A DNA stretch of 43,761 nt from Fidelibacterota bacterium (GCA_002718285.1 PBAR01000011.1:33122-76882), one strand, 5' to 3'. Shown: positions 26,687 to 37,700, counted from the first letter of the stretch. Notes: generated from the letters alone by a model not told the origin. Program-made: numbers and translations.

Positions 26687-27448
26687 ATGAATTGGATTGG
26701 ACTTTGGACCCTTACTAGAAGAGAAGTAGGTCGATTTTTTTCTGTTTATCGCCAGACAATCCTACCAGGATTAATATCTTCAGCTCTTTATATACTTATT
26801 TTTGGATTTACATTGGAACAACGTATTTCTGAAATCCAAGGTGTTTCTTACACCTGGTTTATCCTTCCTGGACTAATTATGATGAATACTTTAACCAATG
26901 CAACCTCAAACACAGCGTCATCTATGTTGCAAATGAAACTTTTACAACAACTCCCTGATCTACTTACAGCACCATTATCTGGGTTTGAAATAGCTCTTTC
27001 TTATATAATCGGGGGATGTGTAAGAGGTTTAGTAAATGGTATTCTGGTTTTACTTCTAGGAGTTTTATTAATAAAACTTCCCGTTAACGATATTTTTGGT
27101 ACCATTTCTTTTATATTTTTCGTTTCTTGGGCTTTTTCCAGCATGGGTTTATTACTTGGACAACTGGCTGATAGCTGGGACCAACTGGCTATGATGCAAA
27201 ACTTTTTTCTTACACCACTTAGTTTTTTAGGTGGAATATTCTATTCCATTCAGATGCTTCCTGATTGGGCCCAGAGAGTTAGTTTTATCAACCCAATTTA
27301 TTATATGATAAATGGAATACGATATACGATATTGGGCATTAGTGATTCATCCATAAGTTTTAGTTTTTGGATGGCTTTCATATTAACAATTATATTTTCT
27401 ACAACTGCTATATTAATAATGCAGAGTGGGAAAAAAATTAAGCAGTGA
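26687..27448 (+). CDS. ABC-2-type transporter permease
   Basis: A 253-residue membrane protein with six predicted spans and the ABC-2 signature region QNFFLTPLSFLGGIFYSIQMLPDWAQ near 170, followed by INPIYYMINGIRY. It pairs with the preceding ATPase. No substrate-specific sign; NodJ/polysaccharide or drug export types are both possible. Its stop overlaps the GTG start of the next gene by four bases. Confidence 0.92.
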   Translation: MNWIGLWTLTRREVGRFFSVYRQTILPGLISSALYILIFGFTLEQRISEIQGVSYTWFILPGLIMMNTLTNATSNTASSMLQMKLLQQLPDLLTAPLSGFEIALSYIIGGCVRGLVNGILVLLLGVLLIKLPVNDIFGTISFIFFVSWAFSSMGLLLGQLADSWDQLAMMQNFFLTPLSFLGGIFYSIQMLPDWAQRVSFINPIYYMINGIRYTILGISDSSISFSFWMAFILTIIFSTTAILIMQSGKKIKQ

Positions 27449-28185
27449 CCAAAAAAGTATTTGTATTAATATTATTTTCGAATCTGCTGGGTCATGAACC
27501 CAAGAAAGATATCCCCCAGTGGACTGTTTATGGACGAGGAGGACTAGTTAATGTGAGTAAAAACAAATTAGGTGGAGCTGCATATTCCCGATTAAAAAGG
27601 ACAACCAATTACACATTCAGGGATGTGCGTTTATATGCAAATATATTTGGTTCAGATGAAGATATTAGATTTCGTCAAAAATCGAGTCGTATCTTTGTCA
27701 CCCTTCCATGGTTATACAATTTTACTACTGCATCTTATCAAAGGAATACTTTAATAGATGTCGCCTTACGTTATCATTATAATCAGGGGTTAGGTGTTCT
27801 AATCCAAAATACGGAAAATGGAAATACGACAACCGAAATGGGGATGGCATACGATATGTCTGACTATATAGAAAATGACCGCAAATCATCTTATCTGAAA
27901 CGAAAAACATCTTATTTAAAATTTGCTTTTACTCATGATAAAGATTTTCAAAAAATCAGCACTAAGATAGAATTTGATTATTTTTACCAAATCAGCGATA
28001 TCAATGTTTATGATCTTTCCCGTATTCAAATACTTGGAGAGCTACAATTAAGGTTACATAGAAACCTTAGATTAATAAGTGGTCTATATCAAGAAATCCC
28101 AAAAAATATTATCGAGCATAGGAATAAAAACATACTATTATATATAACTTTAGATTGGAATAAAAAAATCCAATGGTTTTTCTAA
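27445..28185 (+). CDS. Predicted outer-membrane beta-barrel (DUF481-like)
   Basis: A 246-residue protein starting with GTG that overlaps the permease stop. It has a short hydrophobic leader (KKVFVLILFSNLLG) and a long series of alternating amphipathic strands such as YLKFAFTHDKDFQKISTKIE and LQLRLHRNLRLISGLYQE, a pattern like DUF481/YdiY barrels. It is probably the outer-membrane partner or target of the ABC system next door. The barrel is inferred from strand pattern only. Confidence 0.6.
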   Translation: MTKKVFVLILFSNLLGHEPKKDIPQWTVYGRGGLVNVSKNKLGGAAYSRLKRTTNYTFRDVRLYANIFGSDEDIRFRQKSSRIFVTLPWLYNFTTASYQRNTLIDVALRYHYNQGLGVLIQNTENGNTTTEMGMAYDMSDYIENDRKSSYLKRKTSYLKFAFTHDKDFQKISTKIEFDYFYQISDINVYDLSRIQILGELQLRLHRNLRLISGLYQEIPKNIIEHRNKNILLYITLDWNKKIQWFF

Positions 28186-29657
28186 AAAAAAAATTAATTC
28201 TAATTTTTTTATTTACATCATTTGGTATATCTCAAGAACTAAATGATAAACTGACCTTAGAAAAAAAACCAATTATAATTTTACCTTCCAAAGATTTTTA
28301 TAATCCCAAATCTATTGGAAATAAATTAACTGCAATTTTGTCTCAGAAAGCTACTGAAATTGGTCGATTTGATGTAATCGATCGACGACTTATTGACTCT
28401 ATTTTGGAAGAACAAAAACTTCAGAATTCTGGTATTATAAGTGAAAACCAAATTGTCAAAATAGGTGAAATGGCGGCAGCTGAAGAAGCATTTATAGTTA
28501 ATATTATTGATTTTGGACAAAAAGGTGTCCCAAAAATCTTAAAACCACAAGATAGAGAAAAAGAAAGTGAAGATTTAAATCAGGATAAAAATTTGTCAAG
28601 GTGGGTGGTAAAAACAATGGTTAGTGCTACTGCTAAGGCAATTGAGCAAAATACCAAAAATAATGAAACGATAAGAAAAATCGAGATGGAAAATAATATT
28701 CATACTTTGATTAATGCTGAAATTCGAATGTTAAATCTAATCACGGGTATATCTACAAAATCGTTTCGAATCAACACTCAATTTACTGGTGGGAATCGAG
28801 ATGCATCACTTAATATGGCCTTAAAAAATATTTCAATACAAGTTAGTCGAAAACTTAGAGGTTTTTATGCTATTACCAGTGAGGTAATACAAATTAATGG
28901 AAATGAACTTACAATGCTTACAGGAAAAGATTTAGGTATTGAACAGGGTTCTCTTTTTGAAGTAGCATCTATTGATCGGAAAAAAACTTATAAAAATAGA
29001 ATGGTTACAATCCCTGGTAAAGCTCGAGCGCTCGCACGTATTACCAATGTAGGACCAGATGCTAGTGAAGCACGGATAATCAGAAAGTGGCGGGAAATTA
29101 TTCCTGGGTTAAAAACCTATGAAATAATGAAAACACCATTTGTAAGCCAAATTGATCTATCCTGTGGTGAATATCCGTGGTATGAATTAGGTGCTAAATT
29201 CTGGCTAATGCCATTTAATAGATTATCAATAAGCCTAGGAGGTCAACTAGGATTACTAGAGGATAGTGAAAACAAAAACAATGTTTATTTGGGGTTTGGT
29301 TCTACCATGGATTTAGATTTGTTTTACTTTTTTGGCCTAACTCCATCTTTTAGTATTAGTATTCCGGTAAATTTATTTACAAGACAAGATGATCAAAACA
29401 ACAATGTATCTTCTGCTCTAATTACACCATCATTGGATCTAAATATTGCTATACAACTAAGCCAGTTTCACGATATAATAATATCAGCTAGATATGTTTT
29501 TAGCCATGCTCATTCTGGATGGACTTACCAAAATAATAATGATAATCAAAATACTAAAAGTTTTAGGAGTAATGCTGTTTGGTATGGGATAGAACCCACA
29601 TTTAATAAAATAAACGGGTTCTATTTCAATCTATCTTTAAGAAGAATTCATTTTTAA
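28173..29657 (+). CDS. Exported CsgG-domain protein
   Basis: A 494-residue protein with an N-terminal signal (KKLILIFLFTSFGISQ), then a CsgG/FlgO-like domain: KPIIILPSKDF, LSQKATEIGRFDVIDRRLID near 55-75 and EMAAAEEAFIVNII near 107, which is the family's nucleotide-binding-like fold used in surface secretion. The C-terminal third is rich in amphipathic strands (FWLMPFNRLSISLGGQLGLL; FYFFGLTPSFSISIPVNLF), suggesting an outer-membrane barrel. It overlaps the barrel-like gene by 13 bases. No curli partners are seen. Confidence 0.7.
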   Translation: MVFLKKKLILIFLFTSFGISQELNDKLTLEKKPIIILPSKDFYNPKSIGNKLTAILSQKATEIGRFDVIDRRLIDSILEEQKLQNSGIISENQIVKIGEMAAAEEAFIVNIIDFGQKGVPKILKPQDREKESEDLNQDKNLSRWVVKTMVSATAKAIEQNTKNNETIRKIEMENNIHTLINAEIRMLNLITGISTKSFRINTQFTGGNRDASLNMALKNISIQVSRKLRGFYAITSEVIQINGNELTMLTGKDLGIEQGSLFEVASIDRKKTYKNRMVTIPGKARALARITNVGPDASEARIIRKWREIIPGLKTYEIMKTPFVSQIDLSCGEYPWYELGAKFWLMPFNRLSISLGGQLGLLEDSENKNNVYLGFGSTMDLDLFYFFGLTPSFSISIPVNLFTRQDDQNNNVSSALITPSLDLNIAIQLSQFHDIIISARYVFSHAHSGWTYQNNNDNQNTKSFRSNAVWYGIEPTFNKINGFYFNLSLRRIHF

Positions 29658-29682
29658 ATATTCAAGCATTTTATTAATCAAT

Positions 29683-30294
29683 TTAAACACCTAGTTTATT
29701 CAAATCATTTTGCAATTGGCTTAAACATCGATAATGAATTCCTATAAAACCTACGTTTTCAGCTGCAATTACATTTTCTAGCTGATCATCAATAAAAATG
29801 CACCTTTCCGGGACATTTTGTGATCTGGAAAATGCAATTTTATAAATTTCTGAATCTGGTTTTCTTAAACCGACCTCAAATGAATATATTTTACCATCAA
29901 CTAAATTAGGAAATTCAAACCTATCATTGATTATATTTTGGATATGATAAGGGTTAGTATTGGATAAAAGCCAAACTGAATAATTGTTTTTTAGCCTTTT
30001 TAAAACTTTTACACAACTCTTTTCTCTTCCAATTAAAAGTTTCCACCCTTCCCAGAAATCTGTTTCTTCTATGGAACAATATTGGGATATTGATTCTTTT
30101 ACGGCCAAATACCATTCTTTATTAGAAAGATTCCCTTTTTCATATTCATTATGAGAATCTATAGGGAACATCTTTTCTATTTCTTCATATTTGATACCCG
30201 TGCAATCACTGAAGTATTGTATAGCTCTCTCGGGATAAATATTAATTAATACGTTACCAATATCAAAAAAAACTGTAGAAATTTGGTTATACAT
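29683..30294 (-). CDS. HAD-superfamily hydrolase
   Basis: A 203-residue HAD phosphatase with all four motifs: I VFFDIGNVL (usual second Asp of DxD replaced by Gly-Asn as in some subfamilies), II LLSNTNP, III KPDSEIY, IV IFIDDQLENV. It resembles the HAD-IA YihX-like sugar-phosphate phosphatases. Convergent with the CsgG-domain gene and 3 bases downstream of the glycosylase gene. Confidence 0.85.
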   Translation of the reverse strand: MYNQISTVFFDIGNVLINIYPERAIQYFSDCTGIKYEEIEKMFPIDSHNEYEKGNLSNKEWYLAVKESISQYCSIEETDFWEGWKLLIGREKSCVKVLKRLKNNYSVWLLSNTNPYHIQNIINDRFEFPNLVDGKIYSFEVGLRKPDSEIYKIAFSRSQNVPERCIFIDDQLENVIAAENVGFIGIHYRCLSQLQNDLNKLGV

Positions 30295-30297
30295 AAA

Positions 30298-30906
30298 TTA
30301 CCATATAAATGGACCTTCTACTAATCTCCAGAAATATAATGATACAGCTGTACGGTAAGGCTTCCATGGTTGTGATTTTTTCTTCATTTCAGAAGGCTTA
30401 GCAAAATCTGATAATTTAAAAAAAAATTTATATCCTTTTTGAATACCCAGATCAGTGATTGGGAAGATATCTGATCGGCCTAAGGTAAAAATCAAAAACA
30501 TCTGTGCGGTCCATGGCCCTATACCCTTCACAGAAGTTAAGTGTTCTATTATTTGAGAATTATTGAATGATCCTAAATTTCTGTTATCTATAGTGCCGTC
30601 CAAAAATGCTCGTGCTATATTATGAATATAACTAGCCTTAGAATTTGAAAGTCCTGCTGAGAGTAAACTTTGATGATCCTTATTAATAACTTCCTCAGGA
30701 CTCAGTAAGCTTGAATTATTAAAGAGATGCTTAAACCGCTGGAAAATAACATTTGCTGCCTTCCCGCTGAGTTGTTGATAAATAATTGAACGTACCAAAG
30801 CCTGAAAATAGTTTTTTTCAACTTCTATATCTGGTATCACAAATGAATCAAGGAGCGGTATCAGGTCTGGATCAGACTTTTTAAGCATTTTAATTGCTTG
30901 ATCCAT
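30298..30906 (-). CDS. DNA-3-methyladenine glycosylase II (AlkA-like)
   Basis: About 202 residues from the ATG at 30906 (a longer frame back to 30960 overlaps the methyltransferase gene). The helix-hairpin-helix-GPD core is VKGIGPWTAQMFLIFTLG, followed by the catalytic Asp in FPITDLGIQKG. A YQQLSGKAANVIFQRF helix precedes it, as in AlkA. It removes alkylated bases in base-excision repair. Confidence 0.88.
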   Translation of the reverse strand: MDQAIKMLKKSDPDLIPLLDSFVIPDIEVEKNYFQALVRSIIYQQLSGKAANVIFQRFKHLFNNSSLLSPEEVINKDHQSLLSAGLSNSKASYIHNIARAFLDGTIDNRNLGSFNNSQIIEHLTSVKGIGPWTAQMFLIFTLGRSDIFPITDLGIQKGYKFFFKLSDFAKPSEMKKKSQPWKPYRTAVSLYFWRLVEGPFIW

Positions 30907-30916
30907 TGAAAATCCA

Positions 30917-31660
30917 TTACGCTCGGCTACAAACATATATCTGCAATTCAGTTTCTTCACTCATAAGTGACCCATCATTATCACCTATTTTTTTTTCAAT
31001 AATAAATCCAGTTTTATCCAACAGAATATCTATCTCATGAGGATAATACATTTTCATACTAAATTTAAATTCATCTTCCATTAAGTTGTTATTTTCCTCC
31101 AAGCGCCAAGTCAGTCTATTTATTTGCGTATATTCATCATAATCATTCATTTCCATTATTCTGCATCTATAACCATTAAATTCAAAAATGTCAGTTGCAG
31201 GATAATATCGATCCTTATCTCTGTATAAAAACTCTGGATTTGGCTTAAAAATTGATAAAAAAAACTTGCCGTCATTCTTCAAGTGTGCATAAACACAATT
31301 AAGACATCTAATCGCATCTGAATTTGTAAGCAAATGAAGAAAAGAATTAAATCCAATAAATACAAAACTAAACTTTTTTTCTAATTTAAAATTCCTTATA
31401 TCACTATGTATAAATTGAACACTATCATTGAATCTTTCATATTTATTTCTTGCGAAAGATAAAAATTCATAGCTTTTATCAATACCAATATAATGATAAC
31501 CCAAATCAATTATCTGCTGAGTTAACCTTCCTGTGCCAGATGCTAATTCTAAAACTGGATCCCCAGCTGCTTTGCCAATAGATTTTAATAATTTATAATC
31601 CCATTCATATTTACTATGAATAGCATCATAAAGTTCTGGTTGTGTATAAATATCAACCAT
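30917..31660 (-). CDS. Class I SAM-dependent methyltransferase
   Basis: A 247-residue methyltransferase. Motif I is VLELASGTGRLTQQI near 36-50, then IGIDKSYEFLSFAR, and motif-IV-type FSFVFIGFNSFLHLL near 96. The C-terminal half has extra strands typical of small-molecule methyltransferases. The substrate cannot be told. It overlaps the longer reading of the downstream glycosylase gene. Confidence 0.85.
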   Translation of the reverse strand: MVDIYTQPELYDAIHSKYEWDYKLLKSIGKAAGDPVLELASGTGRLTQQIIDLGYHYIGIDKSYEFLSFARNKYERFNDSVQFIHSDIRNFKLEKKFSFVFIGFNSFLHLLTNSDAIRCLNCVYAHLKNDGKFFLSIFKPNPEFLYRDKDRYYPATDIFEFNGYRCRIMEMNDYDEYTQINRLTWRLEENNNLMEDEFKFSMKMYYPHEIDILLDKTGFIIEKKIGDNDGSLMSEETELQIYVCSRA

Positions 31661-31684
31661 CTTTATTATGGATGGATTATAACT

Positions 31685-32767
31685 TTAACTTAAGACAACT
31701 AAATCTTTAGTAGTTTTGTTAAGGATTTCACAGCTGTTTTCCATTATAATAACATCATCTTCTATACGTACCCCACCCCATCCCTCAAGATAGATTCCAG
31801 GTTCTATAGTCATTACATTATTTTTTTCTAATATTTGTTTACTTTGTGGGCTAAAACGAGGTGAAGTATGTATTTCTAATCCTATTCCATGACCAGTTCC
31901 ATGAGTATAATATTCTCCATAACCCATTTCTTTTATATAATCACGAGTTGCAGAATCTACATCTTTGCAAGGAACTCCTGCCTTTGCAGCCAAACAGCCA
32001 CGCTCCTGGGCTTCTTTTACAATACCATAAACTTCCTTATGTTTTTCAGTTGCTTCACCTATAACAGGAGTTCTCGTCATATCTGCATGATATCCACCGT
32101 ATTTCGCTGCAGCATCAATAACAATAAAATCTCCTTTTTTAAATTCTCTGTCAGTTGGTATTGCATGAGGTAAAGCACCATTTGGCCCTGTTGCAACGAT
32201 TGGGGAATAGGCCTCCTCTTCAGCATATTCTCGATACTTTGATACCATAGTATTAGCAACTTGTCTTTCTGTGAATCCAGGTTTTAACATAGATAATATT
32301 TCTTCATAAACTATATCTGTTACCTCAACTGCTGTTCTAATACATTCCAATTCATAACTATCTTTTACAGAAGCTAAATCTTCAATAATCATAGACGTAT
32401 TCTCCCAAATTGTATTTGGGAAATAATTTTTCATATTTTCATATTGAACATAGCTAATATGATCTCCCTCAAAGGCAATTTTTAATCCCTTTGGGTTAAG
32501 ATTGTTATCTTTAATCTGGGATAAATGAGAATCCATTCCTATAAACCTATCAAACCCTTTAACTTGATTTTTTGATTGCTCGATATAGCGACCATCTGAA
32601 ATAAAATATTGCCCATCTGGTGTTACCAAACAGGACGCAGCAGAACCTGTAAAACCGCAGATATAGCGAATATTAGTTAAATTGGTAATTAAAATACCGT
32701 CAAGGTCTTTATCGGAAATTACCTTTTTCAATTTTTCTTGACGTTTATCATATATACTTAGATTCAT
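31685..32767 (-). CDS. M24-family Xaa-Pro peptidase
   Basis: A 360-residue pita-bread peptidase. The five metal ligands are visible: D218 and D229 (VIDAA, HADMTRT), H293 (HGTGHGIGLE), E322 (MTIEPGIY) and E336 (VRIEDD). The N-terminal creatinase-like domain and length fit Xaa-Pro dipeptidase/aminopeptidase. It removes or splits X-Pro peptides in the cytoplasm. Confidence 0.92.
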   Translation of the reverse strand: MNLSIYDKRQEKLKKVISDKDLDGILITNLTNIRYICGFTGSAASCLVTPDGQYFISDGRYIEQSKNQVKGFDRFIGMDSHLSQIKDNNLNPKGLKIAFEGDHISYVQYENMKNYFPNTIWENTSMIIEDLASVKDSYELECIRTAVEVTDIVYEEILSMLKPGFTERQVANTMVSKYREYAEEEAYSPIVATGPNGALPHAIPTDREFKKGDFIVIDAAAKYGGYHADMTRTPVIGEATEKHKEVYGIVKEAQERGCLAAKAGVPCKDVDSATRDYIKEMGYGEYYTHGTGHGIGLEIHTSPRFSPQSKQILEKNNVMTIEPGIYLEGWGGVRIEDDVIIMENSCEILNKTTKDLVVLS

Positions 32768-32773
32768 TACAGA

Positions 32774-33478
32774 TCAATCTTCCTGGCTATTTTTTAATAG
32801 AGTTTTAATTAATTTTCGTTCCTTATTAATTTTCTTTTTGTTCTCTCCTTTTTGTTCTAAAATATCCAAGACATCAAATGCCTGTTCAAATAAACCTTGG
32901 TTTTTCAAAACAGCTACTAAAGTAAATGTAGCTAATCGCTCGCTAACATTTAATGGTTTACCTACTTTTTCATTTTTGTGAGAAATTATATTTTTTGGTG
33001 TTTCTTTATTTTTTTCAGAGTCTTTTCTTTCTATTTTATTTGGAGAATCTTTATGATCCAAAGCATGTTGGAGCTTATTACCTTTTACCTTTTTCACAAA
33101 ATCTCCCGCAGTGCGATTTAGAGGATCCAATTTAAGAAGGTGTTGCCAACTTTTTAATAATTTTGACTGAGCCCGACCAAGTACAGTCTGAATCTCACAA
33201 AGCATTTCCAAAGCTGCCAGATGGATTTCATCATATAATAAAACCTTTTCTAATATTTTTTCTGACTCTTTTAAATTTCCTTCTAATTTTTCAACTTGAG
33301 CTAAAACAAAAAGGCCAGAAGGATCATTTTGATGGTGTCTTAGCCCAATCTCACAGACTCTTCTAGCTCTCTTTAAGTCATCTTGGTTTAAATAAATATC
33401 TGCCAACACTGGGAATAAAATAGTATCAAAATGATCAGCAAAATACAGTTCTAACTGAATCTGGTTATTTAATTCCAT
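32774..33478 (-). CDS. TPR-repeat protein
   Basis: A 234-residue protein with tetratricopeptide-like helices in the first 140 residues (PVLADIYLNQDDLKRARRV; PSGLFVLAQVEKLEGNLKE) and a long Lys/Asn/Glu-rich linker (residues ~145-180) before two more helices. It has no signal peptide, so a cytoplasmic scaffold is likely. It starts right after the B12-binding gene's stop. Confidence 0.75.
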   Translation of the reverse strand: MELNNQIQLELYFADHFDTILFPVLADIYLNQDDLKRARRVCEIGLRHHQNDPSGLFVLAQVEKLEGNLKESEKILEKVLLYDEIHLAALEMLCEIQTVLGRAQSKLLKSWQHLLKLDPLNRTAGDFVKKVKGNKLQHALDHKDSPNKIERKDSEKNKETPKNIISHKNEKVGKPLNVSERLATFTLVAVLKNQGLFEQAFDVLDILEQKGENKKKINKERKLIKTLLKNSQED

Positions 33479-33479
33479 A

Positions 33480-33884
33480 TCAACGGCGATTAGTGTTTAC
33501 CCAATTAGTAATATAATCAATAGTTTCATCAATTGGGGTTCCTGGACCAAAAAGTTTTCCAACTCCCAATATATTTAATTCTTCACTATCTTTTTCTGGG
33601 ATAATACCTCCTCCAACTAGCAAAACATTTAATAAACTTTTTTCTTTCATTAAATCTAATACTTTAGGGAATATTGTATTATGGGCGTTATTTAAACTAG
33701 AAAGAGCAATTACATCTGCATCTTCTTCTAAAGCTGCAGAAACTATCATTTCTGGAGTCTGTCTTAAACCCAAATAAATCACTTCCATACCAGCATCACG
33801 ATATGCAGCAGCTAATATTTTTATACCCCGGTCATGTCCATCCAAGCCAGGCTTTGCCATGACAATTCTTATTTTTCTTTCCAT
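33480..33884 (-). CDS. Stand-alone B12-binding domain, methylmalonyl-CoA mutase small subunit-like
   Basis: A 134-residue protein that is only a cobalamin-binding domain: D15-G-H17-D-R-G20 is the DxHxxG motif, with IALSSLNNAHNT, LLVGGGIIP and LFGPGT(P) typical of the methylmalonyl-CoA mutase alpha-subunit C terminus. No catalytic subunit is in the window, so it probably pairs with one encoded elsewhere. Located upstream of a TPR gene. Confidence 0.88.
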   Translation of the reverse strand: MERKIRIVMAKPGLDGHDRGIKILAAAYRDAGMEVIYLGLRQTPEMIVSAALEEDADVIALSSLNNAHNTIFPKVLDLMKEKSLLNVLLVGGGIIPEKDSEELNILGVGKLFGPGTPIDETIDYITNWVNTNRR

Positions 33885-33996
33885 TTGTTGTAAAAATTAA
33901 AAAGCATAATTATTACTTCATAATTATTAGTTTTTTTATCAGTTTTTTTAAGCAAATTTCTAAAGATTAAATTAATAACATAAGGGATAAAACTTT

Positions 33997-34260
33997 ATGG
34001 ATCAAAATAAAAAATTGTTATTGGCACACTATATAAGAGAATTCATTTTAGGTCTTTTAGGCCTATGTATATTAGCAGGACTTTTCTGGTATAATAAGTT
34101 TGAGTTCACTATCAGAATAATAGCCTTATGGGTTTTTATTTTCAATGGAATTTTAATGGGATACTGGATGTGGAAGAGCAACACAAAATCATGGGAAAAA
34201 TGGATTGTTATAATTTATTTTATCCTATTAGAATTTATAATTTTAAGAGGAGGGAGATAA
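33997..34260 (+). CDS. Small membrane protein of unknown function
   Basis: An 87-residue protein with three hydrophobic stretches: FILGLLGLCILAGLFWY, IIALWVFIFNGILMGYW and IVIIYFILLEFIIL. No domain is recognised. It ends 3 bases before the convergent dtd stop and is transcribed away from the B12-binding gene. Confidence 0.65.
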   Translation: MDQNKKLLLAHYIREFILGLLGLCILAGLFWYNKFEFTIRIIALWVFIFNGILMGYWMWKSNTKSWEKWIVIIYFILLEFIILRGGR

Positions 34261-34263
34261 AAT

Positions 34264-34710
34264 TTAAAGCTTTTTTGAATCAAGAAAGAAAGTTACTGGG
34301 CCATCATTTACAAGTGCAACTTTCATCATCGATCCAAATTTTCCTGATTCTACGATTATAGAGTTTTCTTTTATTTTATCAATAAAAAATTTATATAACT
34401 TTTCCCCTTCCAAATGGTTTGCTGCGCTTAAAAAACTTGGTCTTCTACCTTTTTTTATATTTCCACATAGAGTGAATTGACTAATTACTAAAGCTGATCC
34501 ATCTATATCTTTTAAAGATAGATTCATTTTTTGATTTTTATCATTAAAAATTCTAAGATTGATAATTTTATTAACTAATAGATCTACCTCATTTATACTA
34601 TCACCTTTTTCAATCCCAAGAAGTATAATAATACCTAGACCTATTTTACCCACTTTTTCCCCATCTACTGATACTTCTCCTTTGGAACACCTTTGAATAA
34701 CAGCTATCAT
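34264..34710 (-). CDS. dtd: D-aminoacyl-tRNA deacylase
   Basis: A 148-residue Dtd: N-terminal MIAVIQRCSKGEVSVDGE, the SQFTLCGNIKKGRRPSF active-site stretch near 76-92, and the C-terminal GPVTFFLDS carrying the GPxT motif. It removes D-amino acids from mischarged tRNA. The start overlaps the dnaE stop (ATGA). Confidence 0.95.
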   Translation of the reverse strand: MIAVIQRCSKGEVSVDGEKVGKIGLGIIILLGIEKGDSINEVDLLVNKIINLRIFNDKNQKMNLSLKDIDGSALVISQFTLCGNIKKGRRPSFLSAANHLEGEKLYKFFIDKIKENSIIVESGKFGSMMKVALVNDGPVTFFLDSKKL

Positions 34711-37700
34711 TCTACCCAGATATTATCTTTCCCATATTTATTTCTTAGAAGCCTAATAAATTCTTTATCAGTCGATACCTTTATATTATGGGCTAAAACT
34801 CTAATTGGTTTTAATTTACCGTTATGAGGTAAATGAAATACCAGGTTGCATCTCCCAGGATAATTTTTAGCCATTTCCATTAGAGCATCTACATCATTGG
34901 GCTCATAAACGCCTAAATTAAGTTTGATATTTAACCTCGCGGGTAATTGATCACGTACTTTTTCTACTGGAATAATTTCATCTGCCATAATTTTTATATC
35001 TGAAAAATTTGTGTTATCAGATAGCTTCCCTTTTACAAAAACAACATTGCCTTCCTCAATCATGATTTCACAACGTTCATAACAGTCACTAAATACAATT
35101 ATTTCTGCATGGCCACCCAAACAATCCATATCAAAAAATGCCATAGGGCGATTTCTTCTATCAATTCTTTTATTTATGCGCGTTATCATGCCGCCAATAG
35201 TAATAATATCATTTTTCGAAATTTCTTGTTTTTCACTAAAATCTATAGATGTGAATTCTTCTAAATCTTCTGCATGTTCTAAAAGAGGATGCCCCGAAAT
35301 ATATAAACCCAATACTTCTTTTTCATATTTTAAAGATTCTTCATCAGTCCATTCATCTGCTGTAGAAAAATCTGGTATTTTAATTAGATTACTGTTTGAA
35401 TTATCACCCCCAAACATATCAACTTGATTAATGTTTTTATTACTATTCATTTGTTGCCCATAACGAATTGCATCATCAACAGCTAAAAATTGCTGTGCTC
35501 GAGTTCCATCTAATTCATCCATAGCTCCAGACATAATAAGACTTTCTAAAACACGTTTATTCACTTTTTGTTGATCAACTCGTTCACAAAGATCAAAAAT
35601 TGAATTATAATTTCCAGATTGTTCTCTCTCTTCTATAATAGCTTCTAACGCTTTAGACCCAACATTTTTTATTGCATTCAAACCATAGGATATAGCCTTA
35701 TTACTTATAGGTCGAAAATCACCAAAGGAAACATTAATATTAGGAGGAGATAAATCAATAGAAAGCTTTTTACATTCATTTATCAAAATGACAATTCTAT
35801 CAATTGTCCCCATTTCACTGGTTAGATTTGCGCTCATAAATTCCGAAGGATAATGGGTTTTAAGCCAAGCTGTTTGGTAAGCTATATATGCATAAGCTGT
35901 TGAATGACTTTTATTAAATCCATATTGGGCAAATTTTTCGATTAAAGAAAAAATTTCTTCAGCTTTTTTTCTTCTTATTCCTTTTACTTCTGCACCAGAA
36001 ATAAATTTTACAGAAAGTTCAGACATTAATGATTTTTTCTTTTTCCCCATCGCTCTCCGCATTATATCTGCTTCTGATAGAGAAAAACCAGCAACATCAT
36101 GGGCAATCTGCATAACTTGTTCTTGATAAACAATAATACCATATGTTTCTTTTAGAATTGGTTCTAGTAATGAGTGGAGATAAACTATTTTTTTCCTCCC
36201 ATGCTTTCTAGAAATAAAATTATCAATATTCTCCATTGGACCTGGACGATATAATGCATTCATAGCAATTAAATCTTCAATAATAGTGGGTTTTAATTTT
36301 TTTAAAAATTCTCTCATACCAGATGATTCAAACTGGAAGACTCCAATAGTCATTCCTTGCGAAAATAATTTATAAACCTTTTTATCATCAAATGGAATTT
36401 TACTTATATCGATTAGTTTATCAGTATCTTCAATTAATTTTAATGTTTTATCTATCACTGTAAGATTTCTAAGCCCTAAAAAATCCATCTTTAATAAACC
36501 TAAATCTTCGAGCCCTTTCATGTCATATTGACTAGTGATATCTCCTGTAGTAGATTTATAAAGCGGGATGTAATCTGTAAGCTCTCCTGGAGAAATAACC
36601 ACCCCAGCTGCATGAATAGAAGCATGGCGATTCATCCCCTCAAGAATTTTAGAATGTTCAATTAATTCTTTATATTGTTCATTAGCCATCTCCTTTAAAT
36701 CAGGACTTTTAATCAAGGCTTCTTCCAAAGTAATATTTAGCTCATTAGGGATAGCTTTAGCAATTTTATCTACTTCACCAAAAGAGTATCCCATCACCCG
36801 ACCCACATCTCGGACAACTTGCCTGGCTTTCATTTTACCAAAAGTAATGATTTGGGTTACAGAATTTTCTCCATACTGTTTCTTAATATATTCAATTACT
36901 TCTCCACGACGCTCTATACAAAAATCAATATCAATATCTGGCATACTAACTCGATCGGGATTTAGAAATCTTTCAAATAATAAATTATGTTTTAATGGAT
37001 CTATATCAGTTATACCCAATGAATAAGAGACAATACTTCCAGCTGCAGACCCACGACCAGGTCCAACAGGAATTAAATTGTTTTTTGCATATTTTACAAA
37101 GTCTGCTGTAATTAAAAAGTAACCAGCAAAACCCATATTTTTGATTACCTGGAGTTCTTGATCAATCCTTTTCTTTATATCTGGATTAATTTCACCATAA
37201 AGTTTTTCCGCCCCTTCTTTAGTTAGTATCTCTAGATATTTATCTGGGTGGTCTACTGATACATCTTTTGGGATGGGGAAATTAGGCAGGTGGTATTCTC
37301 CCATCGGAATATCCAAATTAATAGAGTCTGCAATCTTTCTTGTATTCTCAATTGCTTGTGGAAATTCACGAAACAAATCAAACATTTGGTCTTGGGTTTT
37401 GAAATAAAACTCTGGAGTGGCATATTTAAGTCTATTTGCATCATTACGCATTTTCCCTGTCCCCAGACAAATATGTATATCATGTGCTTCTGAGTGGTTG
37501 TGTTTGGAATAATGAGCATCATTTGTACAAACTAGAGGTAAGTCTAGTTCCAATGATAGTTTTTTCATATTTATAATATTTAATTTTTCTTCTTCAATAC
37601 CGTGATTTTGAATTTCCAGGTAAAAACGACTTTGGAAAATTTCCGCAAATCTTAAAGCTGCATTTTTCGCTGAATCAAAATCTCCTTTGAGCATTTTTTC

